A stretch of 9,572 nucleotides of DNA from an uncultured Collinsella sp. (GCA_902478985.1 CABSNH010000056.1:1-9572); one strand, 5' to 3'. Positions 1 to 6,945 are shown, numbered from the stretch's first letter. Program-made: numbers and translations. The notes: generated by a model not told the origin, from the sequence alone.

Positions 1-2303
1 AGCGTCTGTTCCGCCGCGGCGATGCCTGCCGTCTGATCAAGCGCTGCAACGACTTTGGCGCCGGCGGCGTCTCGGTCGCCGTGGGCGAGCTTGCCGACGG
101 CCTGTATGTCGACCTTGATACCGTAACCAAGAAGTACGACGGCCTGGACGGCACCGAGCTCGCCATTTCCGAGTCCCAGGAGCGCATGGCCTGCGCCGTC
201 GCCGACGGTGACGTCGAGGAGTTCATGGGCTACGCCGCCGAGGAGAACCTGGAGGCGACCGTTATCGCCGAGGTTACCGCCGAGCCGCGCATGCGCATGG
301 CCTGGAACGGTGTCGCCATCGTCGACCTATCCCGCGAGTTCCTCAACTCCAACGGCGCGCCCAAGCACCAGGTCGCCCACGTGTGCGCCCGCAGCGTGTG
401 GCAGCCCAGCTGGGCCGGCACCACGCTTGCCGAGCGCATGACCTCGCTTGTCACCGACCTCAACGTCGCCTCCAACAAGGGCCTTTCCGAGCGCTTCGAC
501 TCCACCATCGGTGCCGCAACCGTGCTCATGCCCTTTGGCGGCAAGACGCAGCTCACCCCGAGCTCGGCCATGGTCGCCAAGTTCCCCGTGGACGGCGAGA
601 CCACCACGGCAAGCGCTATGGCATGGGGCTTCAACCCCTACCTGATGGAAGCCGACCAGTTTGCTGGCGCCTACCTGTCCGTGGTCGAGTCCATCGCCAA
701 GCTCGTGGCTGCCGGCTTTGAGCACAAGCGTGCCTATCTCTCCTTCCAGGAGTACTTCGAGCGTCTGCGCACCGAGGCCGAGCGCTGGGGCAAGCCCACG
801 GCAGCCGTCCTGGGCGCCCTCATGGCCCAAGTCGACCTAGGTGCCGGCGCCATCGGTGGCAAGGATTCCATGAGCGGCTCGTTTGAGGACGAGGCCGGCG
901 AGCTCAACGTTCCGCCGACTCTGATCAGCTTCGCCGTCGCCGTGGGCCGCGCGGCGCGCGCCGTCTCCCCCGAATTCAAGGGCCTGACGCACCGCGTCGT
1001 CCGCATCGCCCCCGCCACCTATGGCCAGGACTACCGCCCCGACGCCCAGCAGCTGCTCGCCGCGTTTGACGCCGTCGAGGCGCTCACTGCTACCGGCGAC
1101 GCCCTGGCCGTCTCCACGCCCGGCTACGGCTGCGGCGCCGAGAGCCTCTTTAAGATGTGTGTCGGCAACCAGATCGGTATCGAGCTTGCCGAGGACGTGG
1201 ACGTGGAGAGCCTCTTCACCCCGCTCTATGGCAGCTTTATCGTCGAGCTCGCCGAGGACGCCGAGCTGCCCAAGGTCGCCGACGGCGTTGTCGTCGAGCC
1301 CCTGGGTACCACCGTCGAGGGCTATGTCATCGACACCGGCTCCGAGGTCATCGAGCTCGCCGAGCTCCAGGAGGCCTGGGAGAGCGGCATCGAGGGCGTC
1401 TTTGCCTACCGCAGCGCTGGCGAGGCCCCCGAGGTCGAGACCATCGACTTCCGTGCCAAGGACATCCACGTGTACAGCGGCGCCAAGATCGCCCGCCCGC
1501 GCGTGGTAATCCCCGTGTTCCCCGGCAACAACTGCGAGTACGATAGCGCCCGCGCTTTCCGCGCCGCCGGCGCCGAGGCCGACACCTTCGTGATCAACAA
1601 CCTCACGCCCGAGGCCGTCGCCGAAAGCACCCACGAGCTTGCCCGCCGCATCCGTGCAAGCCAGATCGTCATGATCCCCGGCGGCTTCTCGGGCGGCGAC
1701 GAGCCCGATGGCTCCGCCAAGTTCATCACGGCGTTCTTCCGCGCTCCCGAGGTCACCGAGGCAGTCCGCGACCTGCTCAAGGCCCGCGACGGCCTGATGC
1801 TGGGCATCTGCAACGGCTTCCAGGCCCTGATCAAGCTCGGTCTGGTGCCCTACGGCGACATCGTCGACGCCACGCCCGATGCGCCCACGCTGACGTTCAA
1901 CACCATCGGTCGCCATCAGAGCCGTCTGGTGCGCACCCGTATCTCATCCAACCTGTCCCCGTGGCTATCGCAGTGCAGCCTGGACGACCCCTACACCGTC
2001 GCCATCAGCCACGGCGAGGGCCGCTTTGTCGCCAGCGACGAGGTGCTCGCCCAGCTCATCGCCAACGGCCAGGTCGCCACGCAGTACGTGGGCGAGGACG
2101 GCAAGCCCAGCATGGATCTTTCCGTCAACCCCAACGGCTCCGCACTCGCCATCGAGGGCATCACGAGCCCCGACGGCCGCGTCCTGGGCAAGATGGGCCA
2201 TGCCGAGCGTCGTGGCGACAACCTGTACCGCAACGTGCCCGAGCATGTCCCCGGCGATAAGTTCATGCCGATCTTTGAGAGCGGCGTGGCCTACTTCGCT
2301 TAA
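1..2303 (+). CDS. purL: Phosphoribosylformylglycinamidine synthase, single-chain type, 5' end missing
   Basis: Makes FGAM from FGAR, glutamine and ATP in the fourth step of cytoplasmic purine synthesis. The frame is open from base 3, so the gene enters from the left; the in-frame GTG at 81 is internal. About 767 residues are visible. The single-chain family is about 1200-1300 residues, so roughly 470 are missing. Numbering from the GTG at 81: the sequence just before it encodes NDFGAGGVSVA, a conserved synthetase-half motif. GGKDSMSG at 259-266 belongs to the second AIRS-like half. A class I glutaminase domain starts near 470 (RVVIPVFPGNN). Its triad looks intact: Cys577 in LGICNGFQ, and His707 and Glu709 in GHAERR. 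Many Actinobacteria instead use separate PurS, PurQ and PurL. A strong hairpin terminator follows 36 bp after the stop codon. Family assignment is very secure. Confidence 0.97.
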   Translation, partial: RLFRRGDACRLIKRCNDFGAGGVSVAVGELADGLYVDLDTVTKKYDGLDGTELAISESQERMACAVADGDVEEFMGYAAEENLEATVIAEVTAEPRMRMAWNGVAIVDLSREFLNSNGAPKHQVAHVCARSVWQPSWAGTTLAERMTSLVTDLNVASNKGLSERFDSTIGAATVLMPFGGKTQLTPSSAMVAKFPVDGETTTASAMAWGFNPYLMEADQFAGAYLSVVESIAKLVAAGFEHKRAYLSFQEYFERLRTEAERWGKPTAAVLGALMAQVDLGAGAIGGKDSMSGSFEDEAGELNVPPTLISFAVAVGRAARAVSPEFKGLTHRVVRIAPATYGQDYRPDAQQLLAAFDAVEALTATGDALAVSTPGYGCGAESLFKMCVGNQIGIELAEDVDVESLFTPLYGSFIVELAEDAELPKVADGVVVEPLGTTVEGYVIDTGSEVIELAELQEAWESGIEGVFAYRSAGEAPEVETIDFRAKDIHVYSGAKIARPRVVIPVFPGNNCEYDSARAFRAAGAEADTFVINNLTPEAVAESTHELARRIRASQIVMIPGGFSGGDEPDGSAKFITAFFRAPEVTEAVRDLLKARDGLMLGICNGFQALIKLGLVPYGDIVDATPDAPTLTFNTIGRHQSRLVRTRISSNLSPWLSQCSLDDPYTVAISHGEGRFVASDEVLAQLIANGQVATQYVGEDGKPSMDLSVNPNGSALAIEGITSPDGRVLGKMGHAERRGDNLYRNVPEHVPGDKFMPIFESGVAYFA

Positions 2304-2317
2304 TGCGTCCCATCGGG

Positions 2318-2323
2318 TACAAT
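2318..2323 (+). promoter_or_regulatory. Possible -10 element (TACAAT) upstream of the transporter gene
   Basis: TACAAT differs from the TATAAT consensus by one base and lies between the purL stop and the hairpin at 2340-2376. I see no good -35 hexamer 16-18 bp upstream. It is the best promoter candidate in the gap, because only 25 bp separate the U-tract from the transporter start. If used, transcription would begin near 2330 and run through the hairpin. Confidence 0.25.
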
Positions 2324-2339
2324 CCCCTCGGGTAACAAC

Positions 2340-2376
2340 ACCCGCCACCGGCACACCCGGTGGCGGGTTCTTTTTT
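2340..2376 (+). terminator. Strong intrinsic terminator after purL (possible attenuator for the next gene)
   Basis: A perfect 11-bp GC-rich stem, CCCGCCACCGG (2341-2351) with CCGGTGGCGGG (2357-2367), encloses the loop CACAC. An A-T pair closes its base. It is followed by TTC and six T residues ending at 2376. This is the canonical Rho-independent layout and would end purL transcription. It also lies close upstream of the transporter start, so it could act as an attenuator if that gene is transcribed from the TACAAT site at 2318. Confidence 0.92.
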
Positions 2377-2389
2377 GCTTCGCGCATAC

Positions 2390-2396
2390 AGGAAGG
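2390..2396 (+). promoter_or_regulatory. Ribosome binding site fixing the transporter start
   Basis: AGGAAGG lies 5 bases before the ATG at 2402. It supports that start over the in-frame GTG at 2360, which falls inside the terminator stem. Confidence 0.8.
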
Positions 2397-2401
2397 ACAT
2401 C

Positions 2402-3337
2402 ATGGAAAGCCGCAAGCCGTATCTCGCCACCCTACCCGGACTCATCCTGGGCTGCCTCGTCTGCTGTGCGCTCTGGGGGTCGGCTTTCCCCTGCATCAAG
2501 ATCGGTTACGGGCTCTTTGGCATCCCCGCGCACGATAGCGCCTCACAGCTGCTCTTTGCGGGCTTGCGCTTCACGCTTGCCGGCGCCCTAGTTATCGTTG
2601 GGATGAGTGCGGCCCAACGCCGCCCCCTCATTCCGCAGGCTCGTGACATCAAGCCCATCTTTGTCTTGTCACTCTTCCAGACTATCGGGCAGTACTTCTT
2701 TTTCTACCTAGGACTCTCGCGCGCCAGCGCCATGTCGAGTTCCATCATCGAGGCCAGCGCCAACTTCCTCGCAATTCTCTTTGCCGCCTTGGCATTTCAC
2801 ACCGAGAGGCTCAATACGCCCAAGGTGCTTGGCTGTGTGCTGGGCTTTGCAGGCGTCGCGCTCGTCAACCTTTCGGGCGCGGATGGCACCTTTGGCTTTA
2901 CGCTCGACGGCGAGGGATTTATCTTGGCTTCCACTGTTGCGGGCGCCCTGTCGACCTGCCTCATTGGCATCTTCTCGCGCGAGCATGACGGCGTCTTGCT
3001 CGCCGGCTGGCAGTTTTTAGTCGGTGGCGTGGTCCTTACCGCAATCGGGTTTTTGATGGGCGGCACGTTTTTCCCCACCGAAATCGCCCCCGCCATCGCG
3101 CTCATCATTTATATGGCGCTCATTTCCGCCGTCGCGTACTCGCTGTGGTCCCGCCTGCTCGCCGTCAACCCCGTCAGCCGCGTTTCGGTCTTTGGCTTTA
3201 TGAACCCGGTCTTTGGCGTGCTGTTGAGCGCACTGCTGCTCGGCGAGGGCGCTGGCACGAGCCCCGTTACCGTACTTGTTGCCCTGCTGTTGGTCTGCGG
3301 CGGCATCATCATCGTCAACAAACCCAAAAAAGCCTAG
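2402..3337 (+). CDS. EamA/DMT-family multi-pass membrane transporter
   Basis: A 311-residue integral membrane protein of the drug/metabolite transporter superfamily; substrate unknown. Two EamA-like halves give about ten hydrophobic helices. The first helix contains ALWGSAFPCIK, matching the usual W-G-S/A-x-F pattern of EamA first helices. The end of the first half has GLSRASAMSSSII, where DMT proteins typically carry a polar and small-residue helix. The second half ends with FGFMNPVFGVLLSALLLGE, a typical EamA helix-nine motif, then a short lysine-rich tail (NKPKKA). Length is normal for the family (about 280-320). The start is set by AGGAAGG upstream of the ATG; longer starts would run into the terminator hairpin. 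It is a single gene between terminators at 2340-2376 and 3405-3439. EamA proteins export amino acids, metabolites or drugs, and nothing here decides which. Confidence 0.9.
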   Translation: MESRKPYLATLPGLILGCLVCCALWGSAFPCIKIGYGLFGIPAHDSASQLLFAGLRFTLAGALVIVGMSAAQRRPLIPQARDIKPIFVLSLFQTIGQYFFFYLGLSRASAMSSSIIEASANFLAILFAALAFHTERLNTPKVLGCVLGFAGVALVNLSGADGTFGFTLDGEGFILASTVAGALSTCLIGIFSREHDGVLLAGWQFLVGGVVLTAIGFLMGGTFFPTEIAPAIALIIYMALISAVAYSLWSRLLAVNPVSRVSVFGFMNPVFGVLLSALLLGEGAGTSPVTVLVALLLVCGGIIIVNKPKKA

Positions 3338-3369
3338 CGAACCGCCCTTATTTAGTAGAGGAGATTCGC

Positions 3370-3378
3370 ATGCTTTAG
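3370..3378 (+). other. Start-stop minimal ORF (ATG CTT TAG) with a Shine-Dalgarno site
   Basis: AGAGGAG at 3357-3363 sits 6 bases before ATG CTT TAG, 32 bp after the transporter stop and upstream of the terminator at 3405. A two-codon frame with a good ribosome site is either a chance hit, the remnant of a gene lost by deletion, or a translational element in the 3' UTR. No further in-frame coding follows it. Confidence 0.3.
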
Positions 3379-3404
3379 CTTAATGGAGTACATCGGTGAG
3401 CTGA

Positions 3405-3439
3405 GGGCCGCAACGCACGCCAGCGTTCGCCCTTTTTTT
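3405..3439 (+). terminator. Intrinsic terminator after the EamA-type transporter
   Basis: GGGC (3405-3408) pairs with GCCC (3429-3432), and AACGC (3412-3416) pairs with GCGTT (3423-3427). A 3x1 interior loop separates the stems, and a hexanucleotide loop closes them. Seven T residues follow at 3433-3439. It ends plus-strand transcription one base short of the GGDEF gene's stop codon on the other strand. The reverse strand carries no comparable U-tract, so I read it as plus-strand only. Confidence 0.75.
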
Positions 3440-4582
3440 CTAGCGTATCTGGACGCCGGCTTTCTTCTTCTCGCGCTTTACGCGGTAGAGCTCCGCGTCG
3501 GCAGCGCGAAGCAAGTCTTGCCAGGTATCGACGCCATCACCAACCCGTGCGTAGCCGATGGACATCCGCAACAGATACGGGACCTCGGCGCGCGCGAGCT
3601 CGTCGCTGATTGCCGCGCACAGACACATGATGTCCTGCTCCGCCGTCGCCTTTTGAAGCACCACAAACTCATCGCCGCCATAACGTGCGATAAAGCCACC
3701 AGACGCCGAGCAGACCTCTTTGAGCGTAGCAGATATGACCTGGAGGGCATGATCGCCCTCAACATGTCCATACCGGTCGTTAATCTGCTTAAAGCCGTCA
3801 GCGTCCATCATAAGCAGATATACATCTTCGGCCTGATCCACATTTGAAAAGAGCGACAGCATATAGGTCTCAAAACGGTTGCGATTGTTGAGGCCAGTCA
3901 ACGGGTCGGTCGAGATCAGCTGCTCCTGGTAGATGATGTAGAGCAGCAGGATGCTCAGCGTTATACCGACACAAAGGCCCGGTACCGAAAACAAAACCTG
4001 GAAGGTACCGCCCACCAGAGCGGGAACCGCAAAAAAGGCGAGGGTGCGATAAATGGCCTTCTTTTGCAGGCTTTCGACTTTTCGAGTCTGAATAAAGGCA
4101 TGCAAAGACGTATATATGATGTAGCAGTAGCTAACGATAGGCTGAATCATATAAAGCGCTCCGCGACGATATACGCCCTGTGCATCGATATAGAACATAG
4201 TGTGCGTCCAGTAGCTGGTAAATGCCAGCACGACCACCAATACGGTTGGCAACGTCACGAGCGCCACCCTATAGCGCGCGGTCAAAAGGCGTGAGCCCTG
4301 CACTGTCTCGGAATAGAAAAACCAAATGAGGCACGCGATGGCGAACAGCGAAAACGAGACCGCGTTGGAAATCCAGTTGGCCGTGATGCCTACAGGAGTG
4401 CTCACGCCGTCCGAGAGCGTCCAGATCATATCGAAGAAAATGTAGGCAGCAGAGGTATAGCCGAGCATGCTAAACAAGAGCTGCTGGGTACTCGAGAACA
4501 AGGAGCGACGACTTCGCGCGGCAAGCCCGATAAGAACAATCATGCATAGCAGGAATATCTCAATTTTGAGTGCCTTAACCAC
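3440..4582 (-). CDS. Seven-helix membrane diguanylate cyclase (GGDEF), no I-site
   Basis: Predicted to make cyclic di-GMP from two GTP at the membrane; 380 residues from the GTG at 4582. About seven hydrophobic helices fill residues 1-220, giving an uncharacterised membrane sensor. A GGDEF domain follows to the C-terminus. It begins with TDPLTGLNNRNRFE (about 225-238). Metal and substrate residues look intact: Asp260 in MMDADGFK, Asn268 in IND, Asp277 in GHVEGD, and RYGGDEF with GGDEF at 302-306. The positions where an RxxD inhibitory I-site would lie read ASGG, so classical product inhibition should be absent. No EAL or HD-GYP domain is attached. A TTG at 4600 would add six residues; I prefer the GTG because AAGGGA lies 9 bases before it. 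The gene is visibly more AT-rich than purL. A promoter candidate lies near 4675. Activity is inferred from motif integrity. Confidence 0.9.
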   Translation of the reverse strand: MVKALKIEIFLLCMIVLIGLAARSRRSLFSSTQQLLFSMLGYTSAAYIFFDMIWTLSDGVSTPVGITANWISNAVSFSLFAIACLIWFFYSETVQGSRLLTARYRVALVTLPTVLVVVLAFTSYWTHTMFYIDAQGVYRRGALYMIQPIVSYCYIIYTSLHAFIQTRKVESLQKKAIYRTLAFFAVPALVGGTFQVLFSVPGLCVGITLSILLLYIIYQEQLISTDPLTGLNNRNRFETYMLSLFSNVDQAEDVYLLMMDADGFKQINDRYGHVEGDHALQVISATLKEVCSASGGFIARYGGDEFVVLQKATAEQDIMCLCAAISDELARAEVPYLLRMSIGYARVGDGVDTWQDLLRAADAELYRVKREKKKAGVQIR

Positions 4583-4614
4583 TAGACGCCATCCCTTCAA
4601 TATCCAAGTGGTCA

Positions 4615-4628
4615 GAATCGCCCGATTC
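4615..4628. repeat. 14-bp palindrome GAATCG-CC-CGATTC in the GGDEF leader
   Basis: Perfect 6-bp arms flank CC. The core ATCGCCCGAT (4617-4626) recurs exactly at 6997-7006 in the azlC/HD gap. It lies between the likely promoter and the start of the GGDEF gene, so it could be an operator or a short RNA hairpin in the leader. Confidence 0.5.
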
Positions 4629-4645
4629 GTGTCTGGACAATAAAC

Positions 4646-4665
4646 ACCCCCTACTCCGCAGGGGT
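4646..4665 (-). other. GC-rich hairpin in the kdgT-GGDEF gap
   Basis: CCCCT (4648-4652) can pair with AGGGG (4660-4664); ACCCC with GGGGT is an alternative register. A second GGGG run at 4668-4671 competes for the same C tract. On the minus strand the stem is followed by GTTTATTGTCC, which is only moderately U-rich. It could be a weak terminator for kdgT or leader structure for the GGDEF gene. Confidence 0.3.
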
Positions 4666-4672
4666 AAGGGGA

Positions 4673-4703
4673 ATCATAGCAGAGCGCCTGAACGTCACCG
4701 CAA
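4673..4703 (-). promoter_or_regulatory. Probable promoter of the GGDEF gene (extended -10)
   Basis: Minus-strand TGCTATGAT (4673-4681) is an extended -10 with one mismatch to TATAAT. TTGCGG (4698-4703) is a possible -35 at a long 19-bp spacing; an extended -10 can tolerate a weak -35. Transcription would start near 4666, leaving a leader of about 85 bases that holds the C/G hairpin and the GAATCG palindrome. Confidence 0.4.
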
Positions 4704-4770
4704 GACAGCTTTCGTTCGGGCGCTCAAACGGCGCGAGTTGCACGCCGGCATCATTGATGGGTATCGATTG

Positions 4771-5793
4771 CTACTCGCCATCGATGTCGGTCGCGACGGC
4801 CTCCTCGATGGCCTCGACACCGGCTGGCGACAGATCCTCCTTGCCTTGGCAGAACTTCTTGTCGACCCAGCCGGTCAGAATCGGAGCCATGATCGCCGTG
4901 ATGATAACGGCGGTGGCGATCTGAGCGTACGCAGTAGGCGCAAGCTCGGCGTAGCGCGGTGCGACCTCGGCGAGGGCAACCGGTGTGGTCATAGCCGTGC
5001 CGGCGATGGTGGAGCAAGCCACAGCGGCCTTGCCATTGCCGCCGCACAGGCGCTCGAATGCAAAGGTGATAGGACCGACGACAAACAGCGTGATAAGGCC
5101 CAGCAGGATGCCGGAAATACCGCCGGTGATAAAGCTCGAAAGACTCATGGACGCACCGAGCTGAAATCCGATAACGGCAATCGCAGGGTTGGTGCCGGGA
5201 ACCAGCAGGTTCTTGATGAACGGGAAGAGGTTGCCCAGAACCATACCGATGACAAGCGGCAGGATGGAGCCGACGATGGTACCCAGCGGGATGTTAGCAA
5301 GACCCGAAACGCCCAGGATGATCATGGTGACGGCGGGGCCGGCCGTAAAGAACAGGATACCCACGGCGCCCTGCTCGGACTCGTCGCCGAACTCGCCCAT
5401 GATGCCCGTGTAGAGCGCCATGTTGCAAAACGTAATGCCGCCGATGATGGAAACCGAGCTCAGGCCCAAAAGGTTGTCGTTAAAGAAATACGCAACACCA
5501 AGACCCAGCGCGGCTGCCACCACAAGCTTAGGAATCAGCACAACGATGCCGGTCTTGATGGCACCCGGCGTGGACTTAAAGCTGATGCCAGCACCCACAA
5601 ACAGCAGGATCGCGGCAACGATGGTGTTGGAACCACCGCGGCAGGCGGCGGTAAAGAAGCCGCCGATCTCGAAGACCTGCGGGCAGAAGGTATTGAGCAA
5701 AAGGCCAACGATCATCGGGTAGATCATGATGTCACCCGGGATACGCGGGACTTTGAATTTCTTTTGCTCGTTGGCGGTCGCTTCCTGTGCCAT
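4771..5793 (-). CDS. kdgT: 2-keto-3-deoxygluconate permease (KdgT family)
   Basis: Predicted proton-coupled uptake of 2-keto-3-deoxygluconate, an intermediate of pectin and uronate breakdown. It has 340 residues, near the family's usual 310-340, with about ten hydrophobic segments. Family-like stretches include IPGDIMIYPMIVGLL near the N-terminus, NTFCPQVFEIGGFFTA, the LLFVGAGISFK helix, ITFCNMALYTGIMGEFG, AGPAVTMIILGVSGLA, and TIAGTAMTTPVALAEVAP followed by ATAVIITAIMAPILT. The ATG at 5793 is chosen because GGGAG lies 4 bases upstream; the longer frame to 5823 has no good site. The acidic C-terminal tail is slightly extended. No kdgK, kdgA or uronate gene lies nearby, so the KDG substrate is inferred from family only. 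An 18-bp dyad 44 bp upstream is a candidate operator. I see no strong terminator between this gene and the GGDEF gene downstream. Confidence 0.88.
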   Translation of the reverse strand: MAQEATANEQKKFKVPRIPGDIMIYPMIVGLLLNTFCPQVFEIGGFFTAACRGGSNTIVAAILLFVGAGISFKSTPGAIKTGIVVLIPKLVVAAALGLGVAYFFNDNLLGLSSVSIIGGITFCNMALYTGIMGEFGDESEQGAVGILFFTAGPAVTMIILGVSGLANIPLGTIVGSILPLVIGMVLGNLFPFIKNLLVPGTNPAIAVIGFQLGASMSLSSFITGGISGILLGLITLFVVGPITFAFERLCGGNGKAAVACSTIAGTAMTTPVALAEVAPRYAELAPTAYAQIATAVIITAIMAPILTGWVDKKFCQGKEDLSPAGVEAIEEAVATDIDGE

Positions 5794-5797
5794 GAAA

Positions 5798-5802
5798 CTC
5801 CC
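5798..5802 (-). promoter_or_regulatory. Ribosome binding site fixing the kdgT start
   Basis: Minus-strand GGGAG lies 4 bases before the ATG at 5793. It favours that start over the upstream in-frame start at 5823. Confidence 0.65.
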
Positions 5803-5836
5803 ATTTCCGCTGACGCAGAACAAAAGCCCACGTCAC

Positions 5837-5854
5837 ACTTTGCTACAGTAAAGT
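5837..5854. promoter_or_regulatory. 18-bp dyad upstream of kdgT, candidate operator
   Basis: ACTTTGCTACAGTAAAGT matches its reverse complement at 7 of 9 base pairs: arms ACTTT/AAAGT, then CT/AG around the centre. It begins 44 bp upstream of the kdgT ATG. It overlaps a poor -10 candidate, TACTGT on the minus strand (5845-5850), as a repressor site often does. Overlapping short palindromes (ACCATGGT, TGGTACCA) lie next to it at about 5858-5869. No regulator gene is present nearby. Confidence 0.4.
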
Positions 5855-5935
5855 TTGACCATGGTACCAGAAGAAGCAGACCGGCTCGGTGAGAAATTCG
5901 ATTCGTTGTGCCGGGACGCTAAACGTGCCCCGCTC

Positions 5936-6259
5936 TTATATGAAGCTCAAAACGATATAGAACACGATGCCCGAGACGCAGCACCACAACATCGACTTTG
6001 TCTTGATTGCCACCGCCACGACGCCGGCGGCCGCAATCCAGGGAATCAAGCCCTGCCACAAGCCGGCGTCGAAAGCGCCAGGGCTTATCAAATCGTTGGC
6101 GACCAGCGCCGCAAAGGCGGCAGGCGGAATATAACCCAAGGCCTCGGTAACGCGGGGCGACAGCGTTCTCCCGCGCAAGGCAAACGCCGGGGCAATGCGG
6201 AAAAACGCGATGGCCGCCCATGACGACAGCCATAGGACCAAAAACTCATTAACGGGCAT
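5936..6259 (-). CDS. azlD: AzlD-family branched-chain amino-acid exporter subunit
   Basis: Small partner subunit of the AzlCD (LIV-E, BrnFE-type) exporter in the cytoplasmic membrane. It has 107 residues, the normal AzlD length, and four hydrophobic segments. After the first helix (EFLVLWLSSWAAIAFFRIAPAFAL) comes the characteristic AzlD stretch LSPRVTEALGYIPPAAFAALVANDL. The C-terminal half has an AAAGVVAVAIKTKSMLWCCVSGIVFYIVL helix pair, as in the family. The ATG at 6259 is preceded by a purine-rich GGAAGGGG and overlaps the end of azlC by 11 bases. That overlap implies co-transcription and probable translational coupling. Longer in-frame starts exist at 6289 and 6325 but would extend the overlap and add a non-family N-terminus. 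No clear terminator follows. Confidence 0.88.
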   Translation of the reverse strand: MPVNEFLVLWLSSWAAIAFFRIAPAFALRGRTLSPRVTEALGYIPPAAFAALVANDLISPGAFDAGLWQGLIPWIAAAGVVAVAIKTKSMLWCCVSGIVFYIVLSFI

Positions 6260-6941
6260 CGCGAGCGCCCCTTCCCTCGGCGAGGACATCGCACGCGAGT
6301 GCCGTGACAACGCCGACGAGCACACTTGCCGGCACGGCGATATTCGTCCACCCCAAGAACTTGCATATGGCGACGGACACCGCAGCCAAACCGGCAGCTA
6401 CGACATTGCCGCGCGACAGTCGCTGCGAAAAGAGTAGGCAGATAAAGAGCGATGTGCAGACAAAACCCGCAATAGCGGTGGGAACATCGACAACGGCGCC
6501 GACGATGGCGCCCGTCGTACACGAAACGCCCCATGTTGCGATGAGGATCACGTTGAGCACAAAGGACTCGAGCGGACCCCAATCCTCCCCTTTAACCAAC
6601 TTGGCAAGCGAGATGCCATATGCCTCCTCGGTAAGCGTCGCGGCAACAGCCAGCGTCTGACGCTTCGAGGCACCCCTCAGATGCGGTGCGATCGATGCCG
6701 AGTAAAGCGCAAAGCGCGAGGAGATTGCGGCGACGCTCGCGACGATCGACGCCGCAGGCACACCCGCCAGCCACAGATTGCAGATCATAAACTGCCCGCT
6801 GCCCGTCACGAACGTGCTGCTCAGAGCAAAAACCATCCAGGGTTCCATTCCCGTCTGCGCCATAATCATTCCGCACGGCGCGGCTATCGCAACATAGGTA
6901 AGCATCACCGGCCAGACGGTTTTAACGATTTTGAGCACCAT
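6249..6941 (-). CDS. azlC: AzlC-family branched-chain amino-acid exporter, large subunit
   Basis: Membrane permease subunit that works with AzlD to export branched-chain amino acids and analogues (azaleucine resistance in Bacillus, BrnFE in Corynebacterium). It has 230 residues, the usual AzlC length, and several hydrophobic helices. Seen in order: AAPCGMIMAQTG (about 20-31), FVTGSGQFMICNLWLAG (44-60) matching the family G-S-x-Q-F motif, and SSRFALYSASIAPHLRG (74-90) matching the conserved R-x-x-LYS-x-S-x-AP. TLTEEAYGIS (102-111) follows, the family's T-D/E-E motif. The ATG at 6941 has GAGGAA 4 bases upstream. The frame is open to 7061, but that extension is not family-like. It is divergent from the HD-domain gene across a 137-bp gap holding a palindrome and a tandem repeat. 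Amino-acid specificity is inferred. Confidence 0.9.
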   Translation of the reverse strand: MVLKIVKTVWPVMLTYVAIAAPCGMIMAQTGMEPWMVFALSSTFVTGSGQFMICNLWLAGVPAASIVASVAAISSRFALYSASIAPHLRGASKRQTLAVAATLTEEAYGISLAKLVKGEDWGPLESFVLNVILIATWGVSCTTGAIVGAVVDVPTAIAGFVCTSLFICLLFSQRLSRGNVVAAGLAAVSVAICKFLGWTNIAVPASVLVGVVTALACDVLAEGRGARDAR

Positions 6942-6945
6942 AGCG

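Noticed and set aside
837..1916. Minus-strand 359-codon open frame opposite purL
   Set aside because: The composition is rich in Gly, Ala, Asp and Val with no family motifs. It is an antisense shadow of a well-supported purL.
3383..3847. Plus-strand 154-codon frame starting just after the mini-ORF
   Set aside because: It lies antisense to the GGDEF domain, runs through the terminator at 3405-3439 and has no protein-like domain; the minus strand carries clear GGDEF motifs.
4601..4670. Possible cyclic di-GMP riboswitch in the leader of the GGDEF gene
   Set aside because: The leader has two short hairpins but none of the conserved GEMM-I or GEMM-II sequence elements, and it is short for an aptamer plus expression platform.
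4690..4770. Terminator for kdgT on the minus strand
   Set aside because: The only stem (CGTTTG with CGAACG) is six pairs with a G-U and no U-tract follows; too weak to call.
4738..5892. Plus-strand 384-codon open frame opposite kdgT
   Set aside because: Its translation is a low-complexity Asp/Arg/Gly/His-rich shadow typical of the antisense frame of a GC-rich membrane gene; the minus frame is a recognisable KdgT.
5875..5935. Terminator after azlD on the minus strand
   Set aside because: GGGACG and CGTGCCC can pair with a bulge, but no T run follows, so intrinsic termination is not supported.
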